Origin: Sinomicrobium oceani
GTDB lineage: Bacteria > Bacteroidota > Bacteroidia > Flavobacteriales > Flavobacteriaceae
Direction of reading: 5' to 3'
DNA length: 64,000 nucleotides
Assembly (NCBI RefSeq): GCF_900119185.1
Contig: NZ_FPJE01000010.1
Location: 1 to 64,000, forward strand
Below the pieces are notes generated by a model, which was not told the origin of the DNA, searched no databases, and was given only the letters and a program-made list of their open reading frames with translations. This document shows, piece by piece, positions 28,101 to 36,236 of this stretch (positions within the stretch are counted from its first letter, which is position 1; each line of letters begins with the position of its first letter). The translations under genes and the position numbers were made by a program.

Positions 28101-28270
28101 TCGGAATTACAGCGCTTAATCCCTTGAACTTTGCGTCTTCGACATTTGATCCCGAAGCTACGATCAGCGGGGCTGCCCAGGGACAGGGCGGGGCAAGTAC
28201 GGGAGGAATTTCGTATGCCACGTATTCCGCACCAAGACAATTTCTGGCATCTGTAAAAATTAATTTTTAA
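25142..28270 (+). CDS. SusC-type TonB-dependent receptor with STN signalling domain
   Basis: This 1042-residue protein has a signal peptide, then an STN domain (about 35-105, LGVILEVIKANYRDINFVYDP), a carboxypeptidase-D-like domain (about 115-195) and a plug domain. The plug contains LNEVVVTGQG and the SusC marks PIIYLDGVRLD and GGAATTLYGSDAANGVIQIFTKKG. A large barrel follows. The STN domain contacts the FecR protein, so the receptor both imports and reports its ligand. It is followed by a SusD-like lipoprotein and a phosphodiesterase, so a phosphorylated or phosphodiester-containing ligand is a fair guess. Confidence 0.93.
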   Translation: MKLKQFFCMKICCILIFSTPLFAVNSHLTDTLYGTRKLGVILEVIKANYRDINFVYDPEKFRDVTVTGFRFEKDLNVRQNLDNLEEVAPVSYLIEGSTIALRRIHTVSEDFQQGLIKGKVLDENDVPVFGASVFIPGTDKGSVTDIDGNYELHTDVFPVEIQVSYLGYKIQKIRVSEDRENMVIRLEPAFESLNEVVVTGQGADVRKKRLSTRVTTINAEELEKIPSQRIDQQLSAKLPNAQINLTGGQAGATSIIRARGVNSAFVNSTPIIYLDGVRLDNLNTRSALGGSSQGSSMSALADIPMDNIEKIEYINGGAATTLYGSDAANGVIQIFTKKGGRPGTNLTLQAESGFETPTTDFLYFNRTKDLLFRTGAYQKYRLNVNGESESGFGYNFSGSFLNSSGVQIHDQNENQKADFSTGFRARLADNIDYESSFIYVYNRYKRNRNGNQGGYTGLWFAEDGASSITGPGFNNRLDELSGEEFAAIREFVDNAEKLQDNHIVVNRFTTSQIFKYRPVDNLLLKFTGGIDFRMQDQNTVQTNAYLSATRGQEITDQGSIQNVQRNYLGVTLELTAQHTYEIGDFSLISTVGGQFFRTRDRQILYSGSNIRDGAQTISDAAIKDSDEYLNEVLNYGVYLQENIGYADKLFLDLGIRGDRNPAFGDNIGTQFYPKAGLSYMISSEPWFKPGVLNSLRFRTSYGIAGNLPPAYANEKTISFDGFKGAQAAFFGQPGNDNLKPEKTTTIEAGIDIGFWNNRINVSAGYYRALTRDALFYVPPAPSGGYRVSQLYNIGEIENYGLEISTVIVPVQTQDITLSINASLNTLHNEVVDAGGAPAFNINGFSSRTLQTVVQEGYPVGFIRGNYGVFDDNGVLEQTTPQSYLGSTIPEVFGNLGLNFSYKNLSLFSNASYQTGAYAANWDAQFRYYYGASEQFVPEGEIEVNGRRNWLNITNRFVEKTDFLKIRTIGMSYYLTPREKAFYKSLTFGITALNPLNFASSTFDPEATISGAAQGQGGASTGGISYATYSAPRQFLASVKINF

Positions 28271-28279
28271 TAAAGCACC

Positions 28280-29683
28280 ATGAGAAAGAAAAGTATATAC
28301 TTAGTATTTATTATCATTTGTGCATTCTCCTGTGTGGAGAATCCTAATGTGACGGAAGATGTATACCTGGAAAACCCTCATTCGGTAAGCAGCTGGGTAG
28401 TAGGACTGAAACGTCAGCTTGCCGTGACTACGAATACCGTGAATGTGAATGTAGCTATCACTTCCGATAATTACTTCAATAATTACTCACAATACAGCAA
28501 AGTATTTGATATCCCCCAGATCGATTATTTCGATGTGGATGTCAATAGTCTTCAGGCCGATGTTCAGGCGTTGCGTGAAATGGCGGTATACGGCCTGGAT
28601 AAGGTGATTACCGCAGATGCTTCGGCAACGGCAGAAGATGAGGCTTTTATGCATTTTTGCCTCGGGTATGCCAATATTCTCGGCGGAGAGTTGTTTACGG
28701 GCCTGCCCGAAGCCAATCTGGGAAAAATGCTGACGTCCGGAGAGATCCTTACCCTGGCGGTGGGCAACCTGGATGCTGCCATAAGCCTGGAGACCGACCC
28801 GAAAAACATACAGGTTTATCACCTGCTCAAAGCGCGGGCATACCGCAGTCTTGGAGATGTGACCCATGCCGTACGCGAAGCAGAGATATCGCTGTCGGAC
28901 CCATCGTTACTTTATCAGATCGAATTTGACGGACAAAACGGAGTGCGTAATGAAATGCAGAATGCCGTTTTTGATGCCCTTCCCAACCGTCTGGCTCCGT
29001 TACCCCGGCTGGATTTTCTCGATCCGAAATATTATGCGGTCGGACCTCCGACAACAGATCAGAAACCCGTAGCTCTGGCTAAAGCAGAAGAGGCATATCT
29101 CATACTGGCCGAGGCATATTTGTCCGAACAAAACACGGGTAAAGCCAGGGAGGTATTGCAAAAACTGCTCATACTTGTGGGGGAACGCCCTGTAGTCCGG
29201 GTAGATGATAGCGGTGAAACGAGAAATGGCGGGAACCGTACCGATTATCCGCTTACGGCAGTGCCTGTTCGTTTTGACAGTACAGGCCCTTTCAGGGAGG
29301 GACTTATCCTGGACCGGCAGGCCGGGAATATAGCAGTACATACGGTTTCCGGTACCAGTGTTACCCTTTCGGATATAGCACATGCCGGTGGAGTAGATGA
29401 GCTGTTATATCAGGTATACCTGCTTCGGCAGGAAATATTCATAGGAGAGGGGAGAAGGCTTACCGACCTGGGTATCAAATATCCCGTATCACAGACAGAG
29501 CAGGACAATAATCCTAATGTTCCCGATGCATATATTATAGCCCAGCTTCCCGCCTTTATTCCGGGAAACGGAGGAATGGATAATTTCAGTACGGAACCTG
29601 ACGGCAGTATTGCCATAGAAACAGATATGAACAGGATAATCGTACAAAACAAAACAGCATCGGAAGTAGTACCGTTCTTTTAA
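28280..29683 (+). CDS. SusD-like surface lipoprotein
   Basis: This 467-residue lipoprotein has its lipobox at AFSC (Cys18). The helical SusD/RagB-like body includes TPR-type helices (MHFCLGYANILGGELFTGLP, VYHLLKARAYRSLGDVTHA, AKAEEAYLILAEAYLSEQNTGKA) and a C-terminal VYLLRQEIFIGEGRRLTDLGIKYP block that is typical of the family. It lies nine bases after the SusC gene and would form the lid of that receptor. The N-terminal region is more divergent than in classical SusD. Confidence 0.85.
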   Translation: MRKKSIYLVFIIICAFSCVENPNVTEDVYLENPHSVSSWVVGLKRQLAVTTNTVNVNVAITSDNYFNNYSQYSKVFDIPQIDYFDVDVNSLQADVQALREMAVYGLDKVITADASATAEDEAFMHFCLGYANILGGELFTGLPEANLGKMLTSGEILTLAVGNLDAAISLETDPKNIQVYHLLKARAYRSLGDVTHAVREAEISLSDPSLLYQIEFDGQNGVRNEMQNAVFDALPNRLAPLPRLDFLDPKYYAVGPPTTDQKPVALAKAEEAYLILAEAYLSEQNTGKAREVLQKLLILVGERPVVRVDDSGETRNGGNRTDYPLTAVPVRFDSTGPFREGLILDRQAGNIAVHTVSGTSVTLSDIAHAGGVDELLYQVYLLRQEIFIGEGRRLTDLGIKYPVSQTEQDNNPNVPDAYIIAQLPAFIPGNGGMDNFSTEPDGSIAIETDMNRIIVQNKTASEVVPFF

Positions 29684-29693
29684 CATACAGATC

Positions 29694-31025
29694 ATGAAAT
29701 ATTATATTTTTACTATCGTTTACGTATTGTTCTTTAGTTTCACCGCGCTTAAAGCACAGGAAGTAGAACACGTTATCTTGATAAGTGTGGACGGGTTTCG
29801 TCCTGAGTTTTATAAGGAAGAGGGCTGGCCTGCTGCCCATATGAAAATATTAGCCGAGAAAGGAGTGTATGCCGATGAAGTCCGTACGATTTTCCCTTCG
29901 GTAACCTATCCGTCACATACCACATTGTCTACGGGAGTTTTTCCGGCAGATCACGGGATTTTTTACAATACGGAAGTCATGGACAACGGTAAACCCGGGA
30001 AATGGTTTTATGATTTCAGCCAGGTGAAAGCCAGGACACTGTGGCAGGCCGCTAAAGAAAAAGGATGGTCGACAGCTTCGGTTTCGTGGCCTGTTACGGT
30101 AAACAATCCCTATATCGATTACAATATTCCGGAAATATGGTCTTTTGAAAACCCTGCAGACCGCAGGGGAGCTACGGCAGAATATGCTACTCCGGAAGGG
30201 CTGTTTGAAGAGGTCGTGTCTGAAGCTACCGGAAAACTCGACCGGGACGAATATAATTTGTCTTCGCTGCGCATGGACGGGAATCTCGGAAGGATCGCTG
30301 CTTACCTCGTAGAAAAGTATAGGCCCAATCTCCTGACTGTACATCTTCCCAATACCGATGGCGCTCAACATAAAAGCGGGAGAGAAGGAGAAGAAGTAAA
30401 AAGGGCGGTTGCAGGTGCGGACCATGCCATAGGAGAGATATACGACGCGGTGAAACGTGCAGGTATCCTGGACAAAACGGCAATTATCATTACAGGCGAT
30501 CACGGATTCGTAACCACGCATACCTCGATCTCACCAAACCTCTGGCTCAAACAAAACGGTCTGTACGACAAAGCTTTTTTCTTTTCTACAGGTGGTTCTG
30601 CTTTTTTACACCTCAGAGATAAAGGAGATAAAAATACCGTAACCAGGGTTAAGGATATGCTCCTCGGGTTACCGATGAGTCAGCGAAGCATGTTTCGTGT
30701 GATAACCGGGGAAATGCTGACAAAGATGGAAACGGTTCCCGGTGTCTCATTGGCCATATCAGCCAATGATGGTTTTTGTTTCGACAATGAATCGGAAGGT
30801 TCGCTACTCCGGGAAAAGACAGGCGGAAAACATGGTTACTATCCCGATTTTCATAATATATATACCGGTTTTATAGGGTTCGGAGCAGGTTTTTCAAGTC
30901 AAAAAAGGATCACTTATATGCAAATGGAGGATATCCCTGCGATGATAGCGTTTTTATTGAAAATGGAGTTGCCGGATGCTAAAGGGGTCGTCTATCCCGG
31001 AATTATGAAAAACGACAAAAAATAA
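29694..31025 (+). CDS. Exported nucleotide pyrophosphatase/phosphodiesterase (NPP family)
   Basis: This 443-residue protein has a signal peptide ending LKAQ. The two-zinc alkaline-phosphatase-superfamily site is visible: Asp33 in SVDGFRP, nucleophile Thr71 in PSVTYPSHTT, Asp and His in NTDGAQHKSG, Asp-His in TGDHGF, and His in GGKHGYYP. NPPs split phosphodiester or pyrophosphate bonds of nucleotides, nucleotide sugars or phospholipid head groups. It is the last gene of the sigma-controlled SusC/D locus, ten bases after SusD, which points to scavenging of such compounds. Confidence 0.9.
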   Translation: MKYYIFTIVYVLFFSFTALKAQEVEHVILISVDGFRPEFYKEEGWPAAHMKILAEKGVYADEVRTIFPSVTYPSHTTLSTGVFPADHGIFYNTEVMDNGKPGKWFYDFSQVKARTLWQAAKEKGWSTASVSWPVTVNNPYIDYNIPEIWSFENPADRRGATAEYATPEGLFEEVVSEATGKLDRDEYNLSSLRMDGNLGRIAAYLVEKYRPNLLTVHLPNTDGAQHKSGREGEEVKRAVAGADHAIGEIYDAVKRAGILDKTAIIITGDHGFVTTHTSISPNLWLKQNGLYDKAFFFSTGGSAFLHLRDKGDKNTVTRVKDMLLGLPMSQRSMFRVITGEMLTKMETVPGVSLAISANDGFCFDNESEGSLLREKTGGKHGYYPDFHNIYTGFIGFGAGFSSQKRITYMQMEDIPAMIAFLLKMELPDAKGVVYPGIMKNDKK

Positions 31026-31072
31026 CCCATCATCTCGTAGTACTGATTTCTTTTTACAATGGTCTTGAGCGG

Positions 31073-31105
31073 AGCCGGGGACGATATAGTTTCCGGCTTT
31101 GTTTT
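31073..31105 (+). terminator. Possible terminator after the phosphodiesterase gene
   Basis: AGCCGG (31073-31078) pairs with CCGGCT (31093-31098), followed by TTGTTTT. The stem is short and the loop long, so confidence is low. Confidence 0.4.
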
Positions 31106-31145
31106 ATGGCGCCGTACGCTTCGGGGATCATGTGGGTTTTCCGTT

Positions 31146-31775
31146 TTAATCCTCCGGTACAATTTTTATACTGACCTTTTCCGCAGTATGGAAATCTTTA
31201 CCTTCAAATAATATCCAGTCGGCTTTGATGTGTAGCCCGGCTGTTTTGTCCTTGAGTTTTACAAACATCCGGTCCAGGTATATTTTCCGGTTTTTTACGG
31301 TGGTATAGACCTTTGGCTTTCCATGACGGTCCAGGGTCAGGTAAAACTCAAGTTTCTTGGAAGCTGCGAGATGCAGGGCAAAAAAATCGGGACTTACATA
31401 ATCCGTTACCATACCATACGCCATTTTTCGCTGTGCGATATTCAGGGGTTTTTTAACGCCGCCTTCGGTATAGACGATCCGATAGGCATCTACGGGATCT
31501 TCGCGGTCTATAGACCTGCCTTTCATCCGGGCATCATATACGTAGGTGTTGTGATTATTACTATGCTGTATATAAAACAGGCGTGTGGGAGTTTTTTCCG
31601 GTATGGGATAATCGTCCTGTAAAGGAATATCCCTGCTAAGGGGCCGGTAAACAATAGTATAGCGGTCCGGGTGAGATTGCCCGAAGTCGTTATCGGGTTG
31701 ATACTGCGCACTCACATGGAGGGAACAACAACAGAGTACCAGCCAGATATGCGGATGTATGTTTGCCGTGATCAT
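31146..31775 (-). CDS. Exported DUF4833-type protein
   Basis: The protein is about 209 residues. The open frame extends further upstream, but the ATG at 31775 gives a good signal peptide (MITANIHPHIWLVLCCCSLHVSAQ, split over 24 residues), while the upstream part looks non-coding and overlaps a terminator. The body has RLFYIQHSNNHNTYVYDAR, which I associate with DUF4833, then DPVDAYRIVY and a C-terminal half rich in beta strands. The function of the family is unknown. Confidence 0.65.
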   Translation of the reverse strand: MITANIHPHIWLVLCCCSLHVSAQYQPDNDFGQSHPDRYTIVYRPLSRDIPLQDDYPIPEKTPTRLFYIQHSNNHNTYVYDARMKGRSIDREDPVDAYRIVYTEGGVKKPLNIAQRKMAYGMVTDYVSPDFFALHLAASKKLEFYLTLDRHGKPKVYTTVKNRKIYLDRMFVKLKDKTAGLHIKADWILFEGKDFHTAEKVSIKIVPED

Positions 31776-31933
31776 AATTTTGTTCTTGATTCCGAAGATA
31801 TATTTTTTTGTTCTTTTGAAGGGTAGAACCTGTATGAAATTTATAAAAAGATCCGAAAAACGAGTCGTAAAAAGGTTCTGTCCGGTAAACAGAGACTTTG
31901 GAAAAACAACCGGATAATGCAGAGAAGAAGAAT

Positions 31934-31972
31934 AAAAAAACAGGCCCCGGAAAGTGTATCCTCCGGGGCCTG
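31934..31972 (-). terminator. Rho-independent terminator of the Gfo/Idh gene
   Basis: CAGGCCCCGG (31941-31950) pairs with CCGGGGCCTG (31963-31972); on the minus strand a seven-base T-run follows. It lies 46 bases after the stop at 32018. Confidence 0.88.
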
Positions 31973-32017
31973 CTTTATCTGTATGGTTTTTACGCCGGTT
32001 AGTATGCTGTTGAGGGA

Positions 32018-33490
32018 TCAGAGTTTCAATTCCGGCCATCCTTCTCTGTAATCGAGTTTCACATATTGGTTGGCAGGTTCGAAATTGGTTACTCTTCTGT
32101 TTTTACCATCCCATTGCAGGGTAATGCCTCTTCCCGGGTATTTTATTTTCCCTTCCACTTCTTCCCTGTAGTTAAAGCTTCGGATGGCCAGGTTACCCAT
32201 AAGGATACTCTGAGTGAGCGGAACGGCATAACCTACGAAAGGCGAATCTACTTCCTGTTGCCCGTGACCGGCGATACAGGCATCGATCCATTGTTTGTAG
32301 TGGCCGTTGGCCTGTCCCGGGATACGCTTGTATTTTTGCGGAACATTAATGCCTTCGTTACGGCTTGTAGGCAATAAGCGGGCATCGTCTCCGTAAACCC
32401 CACACATCATTTTTCCTTTGGTCCCTTCGAAAATAACCCCGTTACCGAGGTCGTTGCGTCCTCCCATGATTTCATTGGGGCCCAGTTCTTCGGGGCGTTC
32501 GGGCTGAATACCTCCGTCCATCCAGTTCAGTTTGATCTCTTCACCTTTTTTTCCTTCGTATTTGAAGTGAACGGAAGAAGAGAGCGGTGCGCTGTCCGGG
32601 AAATAACCTGCCTTGAAGTTGTCTACATAAGGCGTACTTACGCTACAGTTTACTTCGGTTGGAAATCCGAGATCGAGGACTTTGAATACCGGGCCGACGA
32701 TATGACATGCCATGTCTCCGAGTGCACCGGTACCGTAATCCCACCAGCCACGCCAGTTGAACGGTACAACCATATCCTGGTAATCACGGTAAGGAGCGGT
32801 TCCCAACCACAGGTCCCAGTCCAGTCCTGCCGGAACCGGAGGATTTCCTTCGGGCCATTTAATACCCTGAGGCCATACCGGTCTGTTTGTCCAGCAATTT
32901 ACCGTATGTACTTCCCCGATGAGTCCGGCTTCGTACCATTCTTTCATGGTGCGGATACCATCGTTAGAAGATCCCTGATCTCCCATCTGGGTAACTACTT
33001 TGTATTTTTTTGCAGCTTCTCCCATCATGTAAGCCTCATGAATGTCGTGGGTAAGCGGCTTCTGGACGTACACGTGTTTTCCCATTTTCATAGCGTGGAA
33101 AGCTATGATAGCGTGTGTATGATCCGGAGTTCCTACCGAAACGGCATCAAAGTGTTTACTTTCCTTATCATAAAGCTCTCTCCAGTCCTTATAATATTTG
33201 GCTTTCGGAAACAGCTCCCTGTTTTGTTTGGCCTGGCGATCATCCACATCACAGAGAAATGCTATTTCTGCATTTCCTGCTTCGGCAAACTTGCGGATAT
33301 CATCCCCGCCTTTACCCCCGGCACCGACACCGGCAATAAGTAATTTGTCACTCGGAGCAACAAAGCCCGGGCCTCCCAGTACATGCCGGGGAACGATGTA
33401 GAACCCGGCAGCGGCGACAGAAGCACTTTTTATAAAATTTCTCCTGGAATTTGAAGGGTTGGATTGGCCTTTGCCATTCTTTTCTTCCAT
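32018..33490 (-). CDS. Tat-exported Gfo/Idh/MocA-family oxidoreductase
   Basis: This 490-residue protein has an N-terminal twin-arginine signal (SRRNFIKSASVAAAGF). The Rossmann domain starts LLIAGVGAGGKGGDDI, followed by CDVDDRQA and GTPDHTHAIIAFHAMKMGKHVYVQKP, the family active-site Lys-Pro block. The C-terminal domain carries WWDYGTGALGDMACHI with a conserved His. Exported members are common in Bacteroidota and oxidise or reduce sugar derivatives, often assisting glycoside hydrolases by redox chemistry. It is divergent from a GH2 glycosidase 650 bases away. Confidence 0.88.
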   Translation of the reverse strand: MEEKNGKGQSNPSNSRRNFIKSASVAAAGFYIVPRHVLGGPGFVAPSDKLLIAGVGAGGKGGDDIRKFAEAGNAEIAFLCDVDDRQAKQNRELFPKAKYYKDWRELYDKESKHFDAVSVGTPDHTHAIIAFHAMKMGKHVYVQKPLTHDIHEAYMMGEAAKKYKVVTQMGDQGSSNDGIRTMKEWYEAGLIGEVHTVNCWTNRPVWPQGIKWPEGNPPVPAGLDWDLWLGTAPYRDYQDMVVPFNWRGWWDYGTGALGDMACHIVGPVFKVLDLGFPTEVNCSVSTPYVDNFKAGYFPDSAPLSSSVHFKYEGKKGEEIKLNWMDGGIQPERPEELGPNEIMGGRNDLGNGVIFEGTKGKMMCGVYGDDARLLPTSRNEGINVPQKYKRIPGQANGHYKQWIDACIAGHGQQEVDSPFVGYAVPLTQSILMGNLAIRSFNYREEVEGKIKYPGRGITLQWDGKNRRVTNFEPANQYVKLDYREGWPELKL

Positions 33491-34137
33491 AATAAAAACA
33501 GTTTTTGTTATTTGGGTTAAAACTTTATTTGCTGATCATAATGTGAGTCTGCCTGGCCGGATATGTAAACCCGGTTGTCGGCAATATACTGCGGGCTTTC
33601 CCCGAAGCCCAAATGTCATTGGTGTCTCTTCATTAACCCCCGGCCTTCCTCTGATCCGTCTGTTTATTCTGTATACGGAGGCCTGGCAGGGACATCTCTT
33701 TAAAACCTGTAATCAATGTTGCGGTATTTCCTCAACATGGTCCGGTACGATGAGAATACGTATTTAAATTCCGGCTTAAATTACAAATAGTTTTAAATTT
33801 ATCACTGTTTTTTATAAAATTTAATATTTTGAAATACCGTAATTTTTCAAATTAATGTTGTGGAGCACAATCCGAAAAATTTGGTGAGAGAATATACGGA
33901 ATTGCATGTTTCCGATCGTGTCAGGATATGTGCAAATCGTCTCGTTTTTCCGGGGAAATATCAATTTGAATCGTTTCAGGGAAAATATGATATGCAGTGG
34001 GGAGATACCATAAGCCTCCTCCCTGTATTTTAGGCATGTCATAAAAATCGTGGAAAAGGAGGTATTACCGGGACTGTTCGGGGAGATCTTCACACATTTA
34101 TCAATATGAATTATTTAACTCTAAAACCTTTTTTATC
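33491..34137. other. Divergent promoter region between Gfo/Idh and GH2 genes
   Basis: This 647-base region is AT-rich in its second half and must serve both genes. Minus-strand frame 33821-34093 lacks any motif and is rejected. I found no TGGTnnACCA site like the ones in front of the GntR gene and no structured RNA. Confidence 0.4.
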
Positions 34138-35961
34138 ATGCAAAACAAAAGAAGTATGCGCTACATACTATTTTTGGTCCTGTGTTTAGCGGGACACTTG
34201 TCTTATGCCCAATGGAAGCCTGCCGGAAACAAGATCAAAACCAAATGGGCGGAAAGCATCGACCCCGATCGCGTCCTCCATGAATATCCACGTCCTATTA
34301 TGAAACGCGATAGCTGGAAAAACCTAAATGGTCTCTGGGATTACAGCATTACTTCCCGCGAAAGTGGTAAACCCGAAGGGAGCCAGGGAAAAATACTGGT
34401 TCCTTTTGCTGTAGAATCCAGTCTTTCCGGAGTGATGAAAGAAGTCGGCCCGGAGCAGGTTCTTTGGTATCACCGTACTTTCAGTGTTCCGGCGGAATGG
34501 AAGGGAAAACGTGTTAAGCTTCATTTTGGTGCCGTAGACTGGCAGGCGGATATCTGGCTTAACGACATTAAAATAACTTCCCATACCGGTGGATTCGAAC
34601 CTTTTTCTGTAGATATTACCCCGTTTCTCAGTGAGTCAGGCGATCAGAAACTGACAGTGCGGGTCTGGGACCCGTCGGATCAGGGAAACCAGCCGCGCGG
34701 AAAACAGGTGAAGAAACCCGAAGGTATCTGGTATACACCGGTTACCGGGATCTGGCAGACCGTCTGGCTCGAACCCGTATCGGAAAAACACGTGAATAAC
34801 CTGAGAATAGTACCGGATATCGACAGAAATACCGTGAAGTTTACGGCTGATGTGGCAGGAGCCGAGTACGGTGATATTATAGAAGTCACTGTTTTTGACG
34901 GACAGAAAGAAGTAACCACCGTAAAGGCAGTTGCCGATGCCGGGTTTGAAATAACTCTCGATCAGCCTAAATTATGGTCGCCGGAATCCCCCTTTCTTTA
35001 CAGAACGACAATAAAACTTCTCGATCAGGGAAAGGAGGTTGCCGATAGTTTCAAAAGCTATTTTGCCATGCGGAAGATCGCTGTGAAAAGGGATGAGAAC
35101 GGCGTGGTAAGAATGCAGCTGAACAATAAGAATTATTTTCACTTTGGTCCCCTCGATCAGGGATGGTGGCCTGACGGATTGTACACAGCTCCATCGGACG
35201 AAGCGTTGAAGTACGATATTGTGAAGACCAAGGAAATGGGATACAACATGATCCGTAAGCATGTCAAAGTAGAACCTGCACGATGGTACACCCATTGCGA
35301 TGAGATCGGGATGCTGGTCTGGCAGGATATGCCCAATGGCGATATACAGAAAGAATGGCAGATGCGCACGTATTTCGAAGGAAATGAGTATCGCCGTTCG
35401 GCGAGCTCCGAAGCCATTTACCGCAAAGAGTGGAAGGGGATCATGGATTACCTCTATTCCTACCCGAGCATAGTGGTATGGGTGCCTTTTAATGAAGCCT
35501 GGGGACAATTCAAAACCGAAGAGATCACCGAATGGACCAAGGAATACGATCCGAGTCGCCTGGTGAATTCCGCCAGTGGAGGAAATCACTTCCGTACCGG
35601 TGATATTCTCGATCTGCATAGCTATCCGCAACCCGATCTCTTCCTGTACGATGCCAACAGGGTAACCGTGCTGGGCGAATACGGCGGTATAGGACTGCCT
35701 ATGAAAGGTCATTTATGGAAACCCGACAACAACTGGGGATACGTACAATTTAAAAACAGTAAGGAAGTTACGGACGAATATGTGAAATTCGCGGAAAAAC
35801 TGAAAAAACTCGTGCCCTCCGGGTTCTCAGGAGCTGTATATACCCAGACGACCGATGTCGAAGGAGAGGTAAACGGATTGATGACCTATGACCGAAAGGA
35901 AGATAAGGTAGATGTAAAACGGGTGCGCCAGATCAACCAGGAAGTCATCAACAGCCTGTAA
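34138..35961 (+). CDS. Exported glycoside hydrolase family 2 enzyme
   Basis: This 607-residue protein has a signal peptide ending LSYAQ. The three GH2 parts follow in order. A jelly-roll sugar-binding domain (about 45-215) has WYHRTFSVPAEWKGKRVKLHF and FGAVDWQADIWLND, next comes an immunoglobulin-like domain, and the last is the catalytic barrel (about 310-600). The probable acid/base is Glu in WVPFNEAWGQ (about 452) and the nucleophile Glu in LGEYGG (about 514). GH2 covers beta-galactosidases, glucuronidases and mannosidases; the exact specificity is not readable. It ends in a terminator, so it is separate from the alginate locus. Confidence 0.88.
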   Translation: MQNKRSMRYILFLVLCLAGHLSYAQWKPAGNKIKTKWAESIDPDRVLHEYPRPIMKRDSWKNLNGLWDYSITSRESGKPEGSQGKILVPFAVESSLSGVMKEVGPEQVLWYHRTFSVPAEWKGKRVKLHFGAVDWQADIWLNDIKITSHTGGFEPFSVDITPFLSESGDQKLTVRVWDPSDQGNQPRGKQVKKPEGIWYTPVTGIWQTVWLEPVSEKHVNNLRIVPDIDRNTVKFTADVAGAEYGDIIEVTVFDGQKEVTTVKAVADAGFEITLDQPKLWSPESPFLYRTTIKLLDQGKEVADSFKSYFAMRKIAVKRDENGVVRMQLNNKNYFHFGPLDQGWWPDGLYTAPSDEALKYDIVKTKEMGYNMIRKHVKVEPARWYTHCDEIGMLVWQDMPNGDIQKEWQMRTYFEGNEYRRSASSEAIYRKEWKGIMDYLYSYPSIVVWVPFNEAWGQFKTEEITEWTKEYDPSRLVNSASGGNHFRTGDILDLHSYPQPDLFLYDANRVTVLGEYGGIGLPMKGHLWKPDNNWGYVQFKNSKEVTDEYVKFAEKLKKLVPSGFSGAVYTQTTDVEGEVNGLMTYDRKEDKVDVKRVRQINQEVINSL

Positions 35962-36006
35962 ATAGATCTGCAATATTACGGCCGGAAATGTTTCACCGGT
36001 AATAAA

Positions 36007-36048
36007 GTGGAAAAGAATGGGAAAATCCCTTTCTTTTCCGCTTTTTTT
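36007..36048 (+). terminator. Rho-independent terminator of the GH2 gene
   Basis: GTGGAAAAGAATGGG pairs with TCCCTTTCTTTTCCGC, followed by seven T. It isolates the glycosidase gene from the regulator gene downstream. Confidence 0.85.
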
Positions 36049-36156
36049 ATGGATGATTAAAAGTGTCTCCCTAAACCTGAAAATTCATATAATGTCTATT
36101 TCCTAATATTTGAATGTAATATTTAAGGATAATTCAAAAAAAATATTTCTTAGTTC

Positions 36157-36186
36157 TTGTATTATTAAAAATAATGTGTACATTTG
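36157..36186 (+). promoter_or_regulatory. Consensus Bacteroidota promoter of the GntR gene
   Basis: TTG at 36157-36159, a 19-base spacer, and TACATTTG at 36179-36186 match the -33/-7 consensus (TTG-N19-TAnnTTTG) exactly. The -7 element overlaps the first operator copy (36185-36194) by two bases, and transcription should start inside the operator array. Confidence 0.75.
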
Positions 36187-36220
36187 GTCAACCAAATTGG
36201 TCAACCAGATTGGTTGACCA
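36185..36220 (+). promoter_or_regulatory. Triple GntR/FadR-type operator array
   Basis: Three ten-base sites lie at exact 13-base intervals: TGGTCAACCA (36185-36194), TGGTCAACCA (36198-36207) and TGGTTGACCA (36211-36220, the reverse complement of the others). All fit TGGTnnACCA, the operator form known for FadR-subfamily GntR regulators. They begin at the promoter -7 box and end 17 bases before the regulator start codon, so the regulator most likely represses its own gene here. Confidence 0.82.
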
Positions 36221-36236
36221 CATTACTTAGTCGAAT

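Noticed and set aside
31776-32039. N-terminal extension of the DUF4833 frame
   Set aside because: The extension crosses the terminator of the Gfo/Idh gene and its stop region; a good signal peptide begins at the ATG at 31775.
33821-34093. 90-codon minus-strand frame in the divergent promoter region
   Set aside because: AT-rich non-coding look, no motif, and it would occupy the promoter of the GH2 gene.
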